Notes: generated by a model from the sequence alone, not told the origin. Shown: positions 24,559 through 33,406, counted from the first letter of the stretch. The stretch: DNA of 44,355 nucleotides from Lishizhenia tianjinensis (GCA_945902115.1 CAMDLY010000017.1:1-44355); one strand, 5' to 3'. Program-made: numbers and translations.

Positions 24559-24900
24559 ATGAACTTTTCAATATCTACCCACGGAAATGCCATCGTAGTT
24601 CACTCGCATGTTGCGAAACTCGATTCAAGCAATGCACCGGATTTAAAAAGTTTATTTTTATTGCATAATAAAAACGGGATCAATCAGATAGTTTTTGAAA
24701 TGGTAGAAACAATGTACTGCGATTCATCCGGGCTTTCCGCCATATTGGTTGCCAATCGCATTTGCAAAGACACCAACGGAACGTTTATACTTTGTGGCTT
24801 ACAATCAGCCGTGCGTAAAATGGTTGAAATCGCTCAATTAGATAGGGTTTTGAGTATCGAAGTGAACGTTGAGGACGCCCTCAGTCACATGAATCATTGA
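24559..24900 (+). CDS. STAS-domain protein (anti-anti-sigma factor type)
   Basis: The 113-residue protein is one STAS domain, like SpoIIAA or RsbV. The phospho-acceptor region reads MYCDSSGLSAIL, with Ser in DSSG as the likely phosphorylation site. The C-terminal helix contains VRKMVEIAQLDRVL. Such proteins bind anti-sigma kinases when dephosphorylated. No RsbW-like kinase, PP2C phosphatase or sigma-B gene is nearby; the ECF sigma gene at 29569 is not of the type usually controlled this way. The start is ATG at 24559; a TTG at 24544 lies in the -7 box. The stop overlaps the rnz start. Confidence 0.85.
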   Translation: MNFSISTHGNAIVVHSHVAKLDSSNAPDLKSLFLLHNKNGINQIVFEMVETMYCDSSGLSAILVANRICKDTNGTFILCGLQSAVRKMVEIAQLDRVLSIEVNVEDALSHMNH

Positions 24901-25817
24901 ATTTTTTTGTCCGAATATTAGGCAGTGGGGCCGCCTTGCCTACAACGAGAAGGGCACCAAGCGCACAATACGTCTGTTGCAGTAACCGCCACATACTCAT
25001 TGATTGTGGTGAGGGTACACAAATGCAGATGCGTAAATTTGGTGTTCATATGCAACGAATTTCTCACATTCTCATTTCCCATCTTCACGGGGATCATTTT
25101 TTTGGTCTAGCAGGTCTTTTAAGCACCATGAATCTTTTAGGCCGTGATAAAGGTGTTACCTTGTACGGACCTCCAGAACTTGAGGATATCCTTCATAAAA
25201 TATTTTCTGTGGGCGGAAATAAAATGTCATTCAATGTGGAATTTAAAGCCCTTTCCTTTGAAGAAAAAACACTTCTGTTTGAAGATGAGAAAATAGAACT
25301 GTGGAGTTTCCCGCTAAAACATAGAATTCCAACCTGTGGTTTTCAAGTTAAAGAGAAGCCAAAGCCTTACCGAATTGATAGCAAAAAATGTAAAGAGGCC
25401 GGCGTTGAATTACACCAGATGGCTAGTTTAGTCTCTGGACGAAATATTGAATTAAATGGTGAAGAAGTAGATTTTCGCAGGTTCACCCTAACTCCTAAAC
25501 ATTCCTACTCCTATAGTTACTGTTCAGACACAGCATTCGATGAGAGGATTATTCCATTTATTGAAAATTCTGATGTGCTCTACCACGAGGCAACTTTTTC
25601 CTCAAAACATGCGGACAGAGCAAAAAAAACATACCATTCAACGGCCGGACAGGCAGCACTAATCGCAGAGAAAGCGAAAGTGAAAAAACTTATTTTAGGA
25701 CATTTCTCCTCGAGATATTCAGAGGTAGAAGATTTACAAAAGGAAGCACAAGAAATTTTCCCTCTTACTCTTTGTGCCGAAGACGGGCTGCTGATTACTC
25801 TGGATTCAAGCCAATAG
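24897..25817 (+). CDS. rnz: Ribonuclease Z
   Basis: The 306-residue protein is a metallo-beta-lactamase-fold tRNA 3'-processing endonuclease. Metal ligands are visible in SHLHGDHFFGL (H62, H64, D66, H67), SDTAFDER near 218, and LGHFSSRY near 270. GEGTQMQ and LPTTRRAPSAQ are family-typical. The start is TTG at 24897: the STAS stop TGA overlaps it, and the resulting N-terminus MNFFVRILGSGAALPT matches RNase Z starts. No in-frame ATG is available upstream. Confidence 0.95.
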   Translation: MNFFVRILGSGAALPTTRRAPSAQYVCCSNRHILIDCGEGTQMQMRKFGVHMQRISHILISHLHGDHFFGLAGLLSTMNLLGRDKGVTLYGPPELEDILHKIFSVGGNKMSFNVEFKALSFEEKTLLFEDEKIELWSFPLKHRIPTCGFQVKEKPKPYRIDSKKCKEAGVELHQMASLVSGRNIELNGEEVDFRRFTLTPKHSYSYSYCSDTAFDERIIPFIENSDVLYHEATFSSKHADRAKKTYHSTAGQAALIAEKAKVKKLILGHFSSRYSEVEDLQKEAQEIFPLTLCAEDGLLITLDSSQ

Positions 25818-26021
25818 AATCATTCGTATAGAGAATGTTACTCCTAGAAATAAGCCAAGTAAAGTAAAGAATAAGTAAAAATCACTTTGACGAGCATACG
25901 CATTCGTTACACGTTGTTCTTTCTCGAGTAAATTAAACTGATCAAATTTATTAATCTGTTTTACAAATAAAGGTAATATCGCTTTATTTAGTTTTAATCC
26001 AATTGTGGCTACTCTTTTCAT
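25806..26021 (-). CDS. Small single-pass membrane protein of unknown function
   Basis: The 71-residue ORF starts at ATG 26021; an in-frame TTG 6 bases upstream is less likely. The N-terminal half is basic and amphipathic. The C-terminal part (about 50-68) is a hydrophobic helix, LFFTLLGLFLGVTFSIRMILL, so it would be tail-anchored in the membrane. The last four codons overlap the 3' end of rnz on the opposite strand. No family was recognised. It is accepted because the frame has protein-like amphipathicity and fills an otherwise empty gap, but no promoter box supports it. Confidence 0.5.
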   Translation of the reverse strand: MKRVATIGLKLNKAILPLFVKQINKFDQFNLLEKEQRVTNAYARQSDFYLFFTLLGLFLGVTFSIRMILLA

Positions 26022-26160
26022 GTGCAATAATATTTCCTCAAAATTGCTGATATAAGCATAAATGAATCCTATTTATACCACTGAGTAGTCAGAAATTGCG
26101 TTGTTGCACGGGTGGAAATCTAGGTGTTTGTGTTAAAGATACTACGTATAACTACCAACC

Positions 26161-27234
26161 CTATTTTTGAGACCTAGCATAAAGTAGAATGGCAAAACAT
26201 AAAAAAAGCATATTCGGGACCCAAACAGCTAGTAATACCGGGACTCCCAAGTTTACCGAAGCGACCGTCATCATTTTCATTGAAAAAATATAGATAAAAA
26301 CGAAAAGAAGGCCAATGGCGATATTTACCCCTATTCCACCTCTCCTTTTCTCTGATGATACGGCAACACCGATAATCGTTAATACATATGCTGCAAATGG
26401 ATAGGAAGTGCGCTGATGCAGTTCTATTTCATAAAAAGGAACGAGGTCAGAACCCTTTTTATCCTCGCGTTCAATCATACTTGTCAACTCGGAATAGGTC
26501 ATTGTTTCTGCAATATTCTGCCGCTGCGCCATTTCTTCCATATGAAAAGTAAACGTGGTATCCTTGCGAAAGCCGTAATTGATTTTACCGAGGGGGAATT
26601 CAAAGGTCTTCTCGTAGTAATCCTCTAAAACCCAATTATTCGTTCCGGGAGTATTTTTAGCATATCGCGCCTTCAAAAAATACTTTATTCGTTGTTGGTC
26701 ATCGAACTGTTGAATCATAAAATTATGCACTCGGTGGTCGTATTCCACATAATTCGAAAAATACACATACATATTCGATGGGTATTCAGCGTAGTAATCT
26801 TCTACTACTAGCGCATTTCTATAGTATTCATTTTCAAAATCCAAGCGATTTTTATTTGCCGCAGGAACAATAAAATGATTCAACGCCAAGGATAATAACA
26901 TAAGTACTGTTGCAGAGATTAGATAGGGTTTGTATAATCGAAATACGGGCTTGCCACTAAATAAAATAGGCACAATTTCAGTGTCTTTCGCCATTTTAGC
27001 CGTAAACCAAATGACAGAAAGAAAAATTATCATCGAAGAAAATAGGTTCCCATAGTACAATATAAAGTTGACGTAATAGTCGAAGATAATCCCTGTAATA
27101 GGGGCTTTATTTCTAATAAATTCGCTGAGTTTTTCTGAAATATCAAAAACCATCGCAAACATCATAATGATTCCGAGCATAAAGAAATAAGTGCCCAAAA
27201 ACTTTTTTATGATATAACGATCAATAATTGACAT
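26161..27234 (-). CDS. LptF/LptG-family lipopolysaccharide export permease
   Basis: The product has 357 residues from the ATG at 27234. MSIIDRYIIKKFLGTYFF is the family's typical N-terminus, whereas the longer frame would run into tgt. There are three N-terminal helices (about 11-35, 48-70 and 95-120), a periplasmic jellyroll-like domain rich in Tyr/Phe (about 125-255), and three C-terminal helices (about 265-355). LptFG with the LptB ATPase extract LPS from the inner membrane. Which of LptF or LptG it is cannot be decided. The start overlaps the tgt stop by one base (TAATG), so it is translationally coupled to tgt. Confidence 0.88.
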   Translation of the reverse strand: MSIIDRYIIKKFLGTYFFMLGIIMMFAMVFDISEKLSEFIRNKAPITGIIFDYYVNFILYYGNLFSSMIIFLSVIWFTAKMAKDTEIVPILFSGKPVFRLYKPYLISATVLMLLSLALNHFIVPAANKNRLDFENEYYRNALVVEDYYAEYPSNMYVYFSNYVEYDHRVHNFMIQQFDDQQRIKYFLKARYAKNTPGTNNWVLEDYYEKTFEFPLGKINYGFRKDTTFTFHMEEMAQRQNIAETMTYSELTSMIEREDKKGSDLVPFYEIELHQRTSYPFAAYVLTIIGVAVSSEKRRGGIGVNIAIGLLFVFIYIFSMKMMTVASVNLGVPVLLAVWVPNMLFLCFAILLYARSQK

Positions 27235-28364
27235 TAACGTCTTTGTTTTAATATTGGAATCAACGCATTTTTCCAAGCTGTAAAAGTCCCTGCCTGAATT
27301 TGGTTTCTTGCCTCTTGCATTAGTTCAAGGTAAAAATTCAAGTTATGTAACGTTGCCACTTGTGCCCCCAGGTATTCACTAGCCTTGATAAGATGTCTGA
27401 GGTATGCCTTGGTATAAAGTCTGTCTGAAAATAAGGAGCTATTCTCTTCAATAGGACTGAAATCATTTGCCCATTTTTCATTTTTTATATTAAGTGTGCC
27501 ACTCCAAGTGAATAATAATCCATGTCGCGCATTTCTACTCGGCATCACACAGTCGAACATATCTACCCCGAGGGCTATGCATTCCAACAAATTTGCCGGA
27601 GTACCCACTCCCATCAGATAACGAGGCTTATCTGCAGGTAAAATATTACACACTAGATCGGTCATTTCATATAATTCGTCTTCAGGCTCCCCAACGGACA
27701 ATCCTCCGATAGCATTACCGATTGCACCGCAACTCGCTACTTTCTCTGCGGATTTCATACGTAAGTCTTTATAAACGCTTCCTTGAACTATCGGGAATAA
27801 CGCTTGATCAAATCCGTATTTTGGCTGGCTGTTGCTCATTTCAAGAATACACCGATCCAACCATTGATGGGTAATATCTAGGGACTTTTTTGCGTAGTTG
27901 TAGTCACACGGATAAGGGGTGCATTCATCAAAAGCCATGATTATGTCTGCCCCAATACTGCGTTGAATCTGAATCGCTCTCTCAGGAGTGAAAAAATGAT
28001 AACTACCGTCTAGATGAGATTGAAACTTCACTCCCTCGTCCGTAATTTTTCTTGATGATGCTAAGGAATAAACTTGATAACCACCACTATCTGTTAACAT
28101 GGGTTTATCCCAACCAATAAATTGGTGAAGACCGCCTGCAGCCTCCATCGTTTCCATTCCTGGACGTAAAAATAAGTGATATGTATTGCCTAAAATGATC
28201 TGCGCCTTAACATCATTGGCGAGCTCGTGCTGATGAACACCCTTCACTGTACCAGCCGTCCCAACAGGCATAAAAATAGGAGTCTCTATAATCCCTCGAT
28301 CAGTATGTAATTTCCCATTCCTTGCTTTTGAGTGTTGGTCCTTGTGTAAAAGTTCAAAGTGCAT
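27234..28364 (-). CDS. tgt: tRNA-guanine transglycosylase (queuine/preQ1)
   Basis: The protein has 376 residues from the ATG at 28364; an upstream in-frame TTG lies in the -7 box. Active-site Asp is in TDSGGYQVYSL (D92). The second catalytic Asp region reads MPSRNARHG preceded by VDMFDCV. Substrate residues lie in MAFDECTPYPCDY and IGGLSVGEP. Tgt swaps guanine-34 in GUN-anticodon tRNAs for preQ1. The C-terminal zinc motif CxCxxC of most bacterial enzymes is absent: the matching stretch is FSPIEENSSLFSDRLYTKAY. The His in LHNLNFY remains. Confidence 0.95.
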   Translation of the reverse strand: MHFELLHKDQHSKARNGKLHTDRGIIETPIFMPVGTAGTVKGVHQHELANDVKAQIILGNTYHLFLRPGMETMEAAGGLHQFIGWDKPMLTDSGGYQVYSLASSRKITDEGVKFQSHLDGSYHFFTPERAIQIQRSIGADIIMAFDECTPYPCDYNYAKKSLDITHQWLDRCILEMSNSQPKYGFDQALFPIVQGSVYKDLRMKSAEKVASCGAIGNAIGGLSVGEPEDELYEMTDLVCNILPADKPRYLMGVGTPANLLECIALGVDMFDCVMPSRNARHGLLFTWSGTLNIKNEKWANDFSPIEENSSLFSDRLYTKAYLRHLIKASEYLGAQVATLHNLNFYLELMQEARNQIQAGTFTAWKNALIPILKQRR

Positions 28365-28388
28365 AAATCTGTTGAAAAATAGATGAAA

Positions 28389-28396
28389 CAAAGATA
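28389..28396 (-). promoter_or_regulatory. -7 box of tgt-lptF/G
   Basis: TATCTTTG on the minus strand is a perfect TAnnTTTG ending 24 bases before the tgt ATG at 28364. Confidence 0.4.
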
Positions 28397-28441
28397 CGGG
28401 GATTTAATTAAGGACATCATATTTGTATCTAGATTAAGAAA

Positions 28442-29575
28442 ATGACTATTATTCCATCTTTCGAAGTGAATTTCCACCTATTTGCCTTCCTCACGTTTGG
28501 TTTATTTGTGCTTGTTCAACTCTTTTATATTATCGGAATTCATTTTCGAATGGCATACTTTACTCCACAAAAAAAATCAAACCCTACATTCACACCTGTC
28601 AGTATTATTATTGCTGCCAGAAATGAATCCGATAATTTATATGAAAATCTCCCTCAAATCCTAGGTCAAGATTACCCTGAATTCGAAGTTATTGTGGTGA
28701 ATAATCAATCCATCGACGATAGCGGTTGGCTACTCACGGCATTTAGCAGACAATTCCCAAACCTTAGGGTCGTAGAATTAGGAAGACATCGCCATCTGAG
28801 ACCTGGAAAAAAACTTCCCATAACGCTTGCCATTAAAGCTGCTAAATACGAACATTTTCTTCTTACGGATGCCGATTGTAGACCTGCCTCCAATCAGTGG
28901 ATTAAGGAAATGGCCGCTCATTTTTCTTCATCAGTGGATATTGTCATCGGTTATGGTCCATACGCTAAAAGCAAGGGTTTTTTGAACCGATTAATCCGTT
29001 TTGACACGGCTTGGATTGGAGTTAGTTACTTTTCCATGGCACTGGCCAAACTACCATACATGGGTGTTGGCAGAAATTTAGCCTACACCAAATCTGTTTT
29101 CAATTCAGTAAATGGTTTTAAATCTCATTACGGACTTCCTTCGGGTGATGACGACTTATTTATCCAAGAGGCGGCAAAAAAATCCAATTATACGGTAAAT
29201 TTAGATGCTGCCTCCTACTGCTACTCTGCGGCGGCTCCAACCTGGAATCGTTGGATTAGACAAAAATCTCGTCACTATTCAACGTCTAGTCGTTATAAGC
29301 TTATTAAGAAATGGTTGTTAGGAATATATCCGCTCTCCTTAATTTTGATGTGGGCATCTTTCGTTACTTTGATGTTTAGTGGAGAGTATCGTTTGTTGGC
29401 GGGCAGTATATTCTTTTTAATATTGGCATTAAAATGGTGGATTCAAGGGCGTTGTTTATCAAAACTCAAAGAAAAGAGCTTCATCCCTTATTTTCTAGTT
29501 TGGGACTTGTTTTACGCCCTAATTATGCCAATTATCTACTACGTTACAGAACGACAAAAAATTTATAGATGGTAG
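28442..29575 (+). CDS. Family 2 glycosyltransferase, membrane-anchored
   Basis: The 377-residue protein has an N-terminal membrane helix (about 12-35), a GT-A domain opening with VSIIIAARNESDN (about 52-64), the nucleotide-sugar DxD-type motif TDADCRP near 144, and GDDDLF near 238 with a following QKSRH motif in place of QxxRW. Two to three C-terminal helices follow (about 295-370). Such enzymes transfer sugars to lipid or surface polysaccharides; the substrate is unknown. A weak -7-like box (CATATTTG, 28418-28425) lies 16 bases before the ATG. The stop overlaps the sigma factor start by 7 bases. Confidence 0.85.
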   Translation: MTIIPSFEVNFHLFAFLTFGLFVLVQLFYIIGIHFRMAYFTPQKKSNPTFTPVSIIIAARNESDNLYENLPQILGQDYPEFEVIVVNNQSIDDSGWLLTAFSRQFPNLRVVELGRHRHLRPGKKLPITLAIKAAKYEHFLLTDADCRPASNQWIKEMAAHFSSSVDIVIGYGPYAKSKGFLNRLIRFDTAWIGVSYFSMALAKLPYMGVGRNLAYTKSVFNSVNGFKSHYGLPSGDDDLFIQEAAKKSNYTVNLDAASYCYSAAAPTWNRWIRQKSRHYSTSSRYKLIKKWLLGIYPLSLILMWASFVTLMFSGEYRLLAGSIFFLILALKWWIQGRCLSKLKEKSFIPYFLVWDLFYALIMPIIYYVTERQKIYRW

Positions 29576-30174
29576 AAAATGAACATTTATCCGATAAAGC
29601 AAAGCAGGATTTAACGCTCGTGGAAGACGCCTTGAATGGAAATCAATTGGCCTATGCTACTTTAATGGAGAGGTATCGAGATTCTATCTATTTTATGATG
29701 GTAAAAATGGTGAAAAATCCGGATGATGCGGATGATCTAACTATTGAAGCATTCGGGAAAGCCTTCAGCAGACTGGATCAGTATTCGCCAAGTTTTGCAT
29801 TCAGTACCTGGCTTTTTAAAATTGCCTCTAATAATTGTATCGATTTCATACGTAAAAAGCGCATTCAACTGACCTCTATGGACGCCGGTATCACGATGAA
29901 TGATGGAGAAAAAATGCGAATCGATGCCCGATCTGTGTCTCCCAACCCGGAAGAAACTATTATACAAGGTCAACGAGTTGTTCATATGCGCTTACTCGTC
30001 AGTAAACTGAAGCCAAAATACCGCGAGCTAGTCGAAAAAAGATATTTTGAAGAGTTAAGCTATGAGGAGATTTCCGATCAAATGAATTTGCCTTTGGGTA
30101 CAGTTAAGGCTCAACTTTTCAGAGCGCGTGACTTTTTAGCAACGATGATGGAAAAAACAAAAGATACTATTTAG
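29569..30174 (+). CDS. ECF-type RNA polymerase sigma-70 factor
   Basis: The 201-residue protein has sigma region 2 (about 25-95), with the DADDLTIEAFGKAF core-binding helix and FSTWLFKIASNNCIDFIRKK. Region 4 (about 140-195) has the helix-turn-helix LSYEEISDQMNLPLGTVKAQLFRAR. No anti-sigma gene is adjacent: it lies between a glycosyltransferase and rsmG, overlapping both. This type of orphan ECF factor in Bacteroidota is common, and its regulon cannot be read from the window. Confidence 0.93.
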   Translation: MVENEHLSDKAKQDLTLVEDALNGNQLAYATLMERYRDSIYFMMVKMVKNPDDADDLTIEAFGKAFSRLDQYSPSFAFSTWLFKIASNNCIDFIRKKRIQLTSMDAGITMNDGEKMRIDARSVSPNPEETIIQGQRVVHMRLLVSKLKPKYRELVEKRYFEELSYEEISDQMNLPLGTVKAQLFRARDFLATMMEKTKDTI

Positions 30175-30797
30175 TGGACATCGTCGCTCATTATTTTCCT
30201 GAATTAAATAAAACACAAGTAGCACAATTCTCTCAACTGAAATCACTCTACGAGTTTTGGAATAACCAAATTAATGTGATTTCTAGAAAAGACACCGAAC
30301 ACTTTTACGAAAGGCATGTGCTGCATTCTTTGGGTATAGCCAAAATAATGAGATTTAATGCCGGGTCGAATGTCTTAGATGTAGGAACTGGGGGAGGATT
30401 TCCTGGGATCCCCTTAGCGATTCTATTCCCTGAAACATCTTTCACGTTAGTAGATTCAATCGGTAAGAAAATCAAGGTGGTAAACGAAGTGACAAAGGCA
30501 CTTGAACTGCACAATATAATAAGTATTCATGACCGTGCGGAAAACGTCAAAGGAAAATTTGATTTCATCGTTAGTAGGGCAGTAACACAAATGCCAGAAT
30601 TTTTAATTTGGGTTAAGGGCAAAGTACATCACGAACAGCGAAATGCACTAAAAAATGGAATTTTATACCTCAAAGGAGGGGATTTAACGGAAGAAATGCA
30701 CCCTGTTAAGCAAAAGTTCTCGATTAATAACTTATCAACTGTTTTTAAAGAATCTTATTTTGACACAAAGCATGTGGTGCATGTGGAAATGCGCTGA
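30174..30797 (+). CDS. rsmG: 16S rRNA (guanine-527-N7) methyltransferase
   Basis: The 207-residue protein has the SAM-binding motif VLDVGTGGGFPGIPLA (about 64-79), the N-terminal helix NVISRKD, the HVLHSL motif and DFIVSRAV for the acceptor region. RsmG methylates G527 of 16S rRNA. Translation starts at GTG, whose first base is the last base of the sigma stop (TAGTG), pointing to coupled translation. Confidence 0.95.
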   Translation: MDIVAHYFPELNKTQVAQFSQLKSLYEFWNNQINVISRKDTEHFYERHVLHSLGIAKIMRFNAGSNVLDVGTGGGFPGIPLAILFPETSFTLVDSIGKKIKVVNEVTKALELHNIISIHDRAENVKGKFDFIVSRAVTQMPEFLIWVKGKVHHEQRNALKNGILYLKGGDLTEEMHPVKQKFSINNLSTVFKESYFDTKHVVHVEMR

Positions 30798-30802
30798 GCT
30801 TT

Positions 30803-31189
30803 TCAATTGAGCATGGGAGGAAATACCAAGGTAAAGGAAGGAATCGGAACCGTAAAAGTTATTCCCGACGACAATTCTTTAAATCTATAATAGCCAACCA
30901 TTCTTCCCATAGAAGAATATAATTCACAGCCACTTGTGTAACTGTAGGAATGCTTAGGTTCTATTACAGGTTGCTCTCCAACAACTCCATCTCCCTTTAC
31001 CACATTCGAACCAACACTTAAATGATCAACTCTCCAATACCTACTTAATAATTGTACCTCGACATGTCCAGCATTATGAATAGTAACCTCATAATTGAAG
31101 AAAAAAGACCCATCATCCAAACTAGAAAGGTCCTGGCGAAACCAAGTTTTCACAGAAATTTGTATCTTATGTAAGGTTTCAGCTGCCAT
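30803..31189 (-). CDS. apaG: ApaG protein
   Basis: The 128-residue protein is a single ApaG/FnIII-like beta-sandwich. It carries RYWRVDH, GVVGEQPVIEPKHSYSYTSGC, MGRMVGYYRF and a C-terminal IPSFTL strand, all typical. ApaG is linked to Mg2+/Co2+ efflux phenotypes, with no known enzymatic activity. It follows bioF after 31 bases on the same strand and converges with rsmG. A degenerate -7 box (TAATTTCG, one mismatch) ends four bases before its ATG. Confidence 0.93.
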   Translation of the reverse strand: MAAETLHKIQISVKTWFRQDLSSLDDGSFFFNYEVTIHNAGHVEVQLLSRYWRVDHLSVGSNVVKGDGVVGEQPVIEPKHSYSYTSGCELYSSMGRMVGYYRFKELSSGITFTVPIPSFTLVFPPMLN

Positions 31190-31220
31190 AAATCGAAATT
31201 AATAAAATATCTTGGGAAAA

Positions 31221-32291
31221 TCAAGTAAATAGAATATTCTTCAGAAGGCTTATTTCCTGCGCCGTATTGAAAGAATGGAAACAAAATCTCAAGCATTCCT
31301 TGCCTTTAGGTACTGTCGGAGAAAAAATTAGTTTGGTAAAAATATCTTTTTCAATACAACGCTTGGCAATTATTTGGAGACTTTCTAAATCAACTCCTCT
31401 GAGCACTTGAATTGGGGAATTTGGCTCAGAAATAAGCATTTCGGACTCCTGCTCTCTAAAAAAAGTGAGATTATCGTGTAAGGCCTTTTGTCTTGAGTAT
31501 ATATCTTTTCGAAACACCACAGCTTGAATACGATGATAAAAGTCTTCAGAAGGAGCTGTAGTATAGATGAATGGGCGTGAAAAATTTACCAAGTATTGTT
31601 TTATTTTTTCGTCAGACAACACAGCTGCACCGTGAAAGCCATAGGCCTTTCCAAAAGTAACTATTCGGATAAAAATTCTGTCCTGAATGGCTCTAGCATG
31701 CACAATACCTTTTCCATTTTCTCCAAAAACACCAACAGCATGGGCTTCATCGACGATTAGTTTTGCATCGTATTTATCAGCCAAATTTAACATACCACGC
31801 AATGGCGCCATATCTCCCTCCATTGAATATAAAGACTCTACTGCGATGTAGCAATTACCTTTTGATTTTTTCAATGTCTTTTCTAAATCTGTTAAATCGT
31901 TATGCTTAAAACTTAAAGACTCCGCAAAAGATAAACGAATACCGTCGCGAATACTGGCATGCACATATTCGTCATAGATAATCGTATCGCCTCGACTAGG
32001 AATACATGAATACACGCCGAGATTAGCCGAATATCCGGAGTTAAAAATAAGCGCAGCTTCGCAATCGAAAAATTTAGCTAGTTTAAACTCCGTTACCAAC
32101 GAAATTGAGCTAGTTCCTGAAAGCAATCTAGAGCCTGTGGAACCTTTATGCGAAATCGATTTTGGCTTTACTGAAGAAAGACCCAAATAGTCGTTAGAGA
32201 AAAAATCAATAGGAGAAGAAAAGTGATTTAACGAACGAAGTTGTCCGTTGGAAATTCTTTCATTCAACTTGTTATCAAATATATGCTCCAC
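31221..32291 (-). CDS. bioF: 8-amino-7-oxononanoate synthase (BioF-like, PLP-dependent)
   Basis: The 356-residue PLP enzyme is of the alpha-oxoamine synthase family. It has NDYLGL near 33, GSTGSRLLSGTS near 50-61, VDEAHAVGVFG near 169, and the PLP-binding lysine in VTFGKAYGFHG near 203. It would condense a pimeloyl thioester with alanine to make KAPA in biotin synthesis. KBL-type activity is the alternative, but its place directly after bioB favours BioF. It starts with GTG that shares one base with the bioB stop (TAGTG). It is slightly shorter than the usual 380-390 residues, mainly at the N-terminus. Confidence 0.88.
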   Translation of the reverse strand: MEHIFDNKLNERISNGQLRSLNHFSSPIDFFSNDYLGLSSVKPKSISHKGSTGSRLLSGTSSISLVTEFKLAKFFDCEAALIFNSGYSANLGVYSCIPSRGDTIIYDEYVHASIRDGIRLSFAESLSFKHNDLTDLEKTLKKSKGNCYIAVESLYSMEGDMAPLRGMLNLADKYDAKLIVDEAHAVGVFGENGKGIVHARAIQDRIFIRIVTFGKAYGFHGAAVLSDEKIKQYLVNFSRPFIYTTAPSEDFYHRIQAVVFRKDIYSRQKALHDNLTFFREQESEMLISEPNSPIQVLRGVDLESLQIIAKRCIEKDIFTKLIFSPTVPKGKECLRFCFHSFNTAQEISLLKNILFT

Positions 32292-33394
32292 TAACTGACC
32301 TTAGTAACTCTCCTAGGTTCAAAGCCGCTTTTTACTGCCTCTTCCCTTGCCTCTTTCAGTGCTTGCTCATGCAAACGCGATGCCTCCCTCTTTCTCTCAA
32401 TAATTTCGTCAGGTTGAGAAATTGGCTGCGGAGCATCTTGAAATGCTGACTTTGGAATCAAACCTAAAATATCGAACATTTCTTTATCCTCATTAAACTC
32501 AGGATTTGGAGTGGTCAATAACTTGTCTCCAGCAAAAATAGAACCGGCACCGGCAAGGAAACACAGAGCCTGTCCTTCCATACTCATTTGAGTTCTTCCC
32601 GCTGATAAGCGAACTACAGATTCCGGAAACACAACCCTGGTGGTTGCAACCATCCGTATCATTTCCCATTGTTCAATAGGTTTTTGATCTTCAAGTGGCG
32701 TACCTTCGACAGCAACAAGCGCATTAATGGGAATGCTTTCTGGAGGAGTTTCCATTCTCATGTAACTCATGAGTAATCCAATCCTATCCTCTACCGCTTC
32801 TCCCATGCCTATGATTCCTCCCGAGCAAACTGTTATGCCCGCTTTTCTTGCGTTTTCAATAGTATTGAGACGGTCCTCGTATTCTCTTGTTGAAATAATA
32901 TCTCCGTAAAATTCCGGTGATGAATCTAAGTTGTGGTTGTAAGCAAATAATCCTGCCTTTTTCAACCTTTGTGCTTGGTCTTCATTAAGCATCCCTAGTG
33001 TGCAGCATACCTCCAATCCGAGGTTGTTGACTTCTTGAACCATTTCCACGACGTTATCGAAATCTTTATTATCTCGTACCTCTCTCCAAGCAGCACCCAT
33101 ACAAAGACGAGAAGAACCGTTAGACTTAGCATTCTTTGCTTGTTCAATGACAGATTCGACACTCATAAGTTTGTGTGCATTCACATCGGTATGATAACGA
33201 GCAGCTTGCGGACAGTAGCCACAATCCTCAGGGCATCCTCCCGTTTTGATACTCAACAAGGACGACATTTGTACTTCACGAGGATTGTGAAATTGTCTAT
33301 GAACTGATGCCGCTTCAAAAACCAACTCTAATAAAGGCTTATTATATAAAGCCAATAGGGCTTCTTTTGTTTGATAGTCCGGATTTACTTTCAT
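32291..33394 (-). CDS. bioB: Biotin synthase
   Basis: The 367-residue protein is a radical-SAM enzyme. The iron-sulfur motif is CPEDCGYCPQ near residue 54. MGAAWRE, NHNLDSSPEFY and CSGGIIGMGE are family-typical, and RLSAGR near 260 covers the [2Fe-2S] cluster Arg. BioB inserts sulfur into dethiobiotin. It begins 66 bases after ispF and has a perfect -7 box directly before its ATG. It is coupled to bioF downstream. Confidence 0.97.
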   Translation of the reverse strand: MKVNPDYQTKEALLALYNKPLLELVFEAASVHRQFHNPREVQMSSLLSIKTGGCPEDCGYCPQAARYHTDVNAHKLMSVESVIEQAKNAKSNGSSRLCMGAAWREVRDNKDFDNVVEMVQEVNNLGLEVCCTLGMLNEDQAQRLKKAGLFAYNHNLDSSPEFYGDIISTREYEDRLNTIENARKAGITVCSGGIIGMGEAVEDRIGLLMSYMRMETPPESIPINALVAVEGTPLEDQKPIEQWEMIRMVATTRVVFPESVVRLSAGRTQMSMEGQALCFLAGAGSIFAGDKLLTTPNPEFNEDKEMFDILGLIPKSAFQDAPQPISQPDEIIERKREASRLHEQALKEAREEAVKSGFEPRRVTKVS

Positions 33395-33398
33395 AAGA

Positions 33399-33406
33399 CA
33401 AATATA
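33399..33406 (-). promoter_or_regulatory. -7 box of bioB-bioF, adjacent to ATG
   Basis: TATATTTG on the minus strand is a perfect TAnnTTTG ending four bases before the ATG at 33394. No BirA-like operator was recognised around it. Confidence 0.45.
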
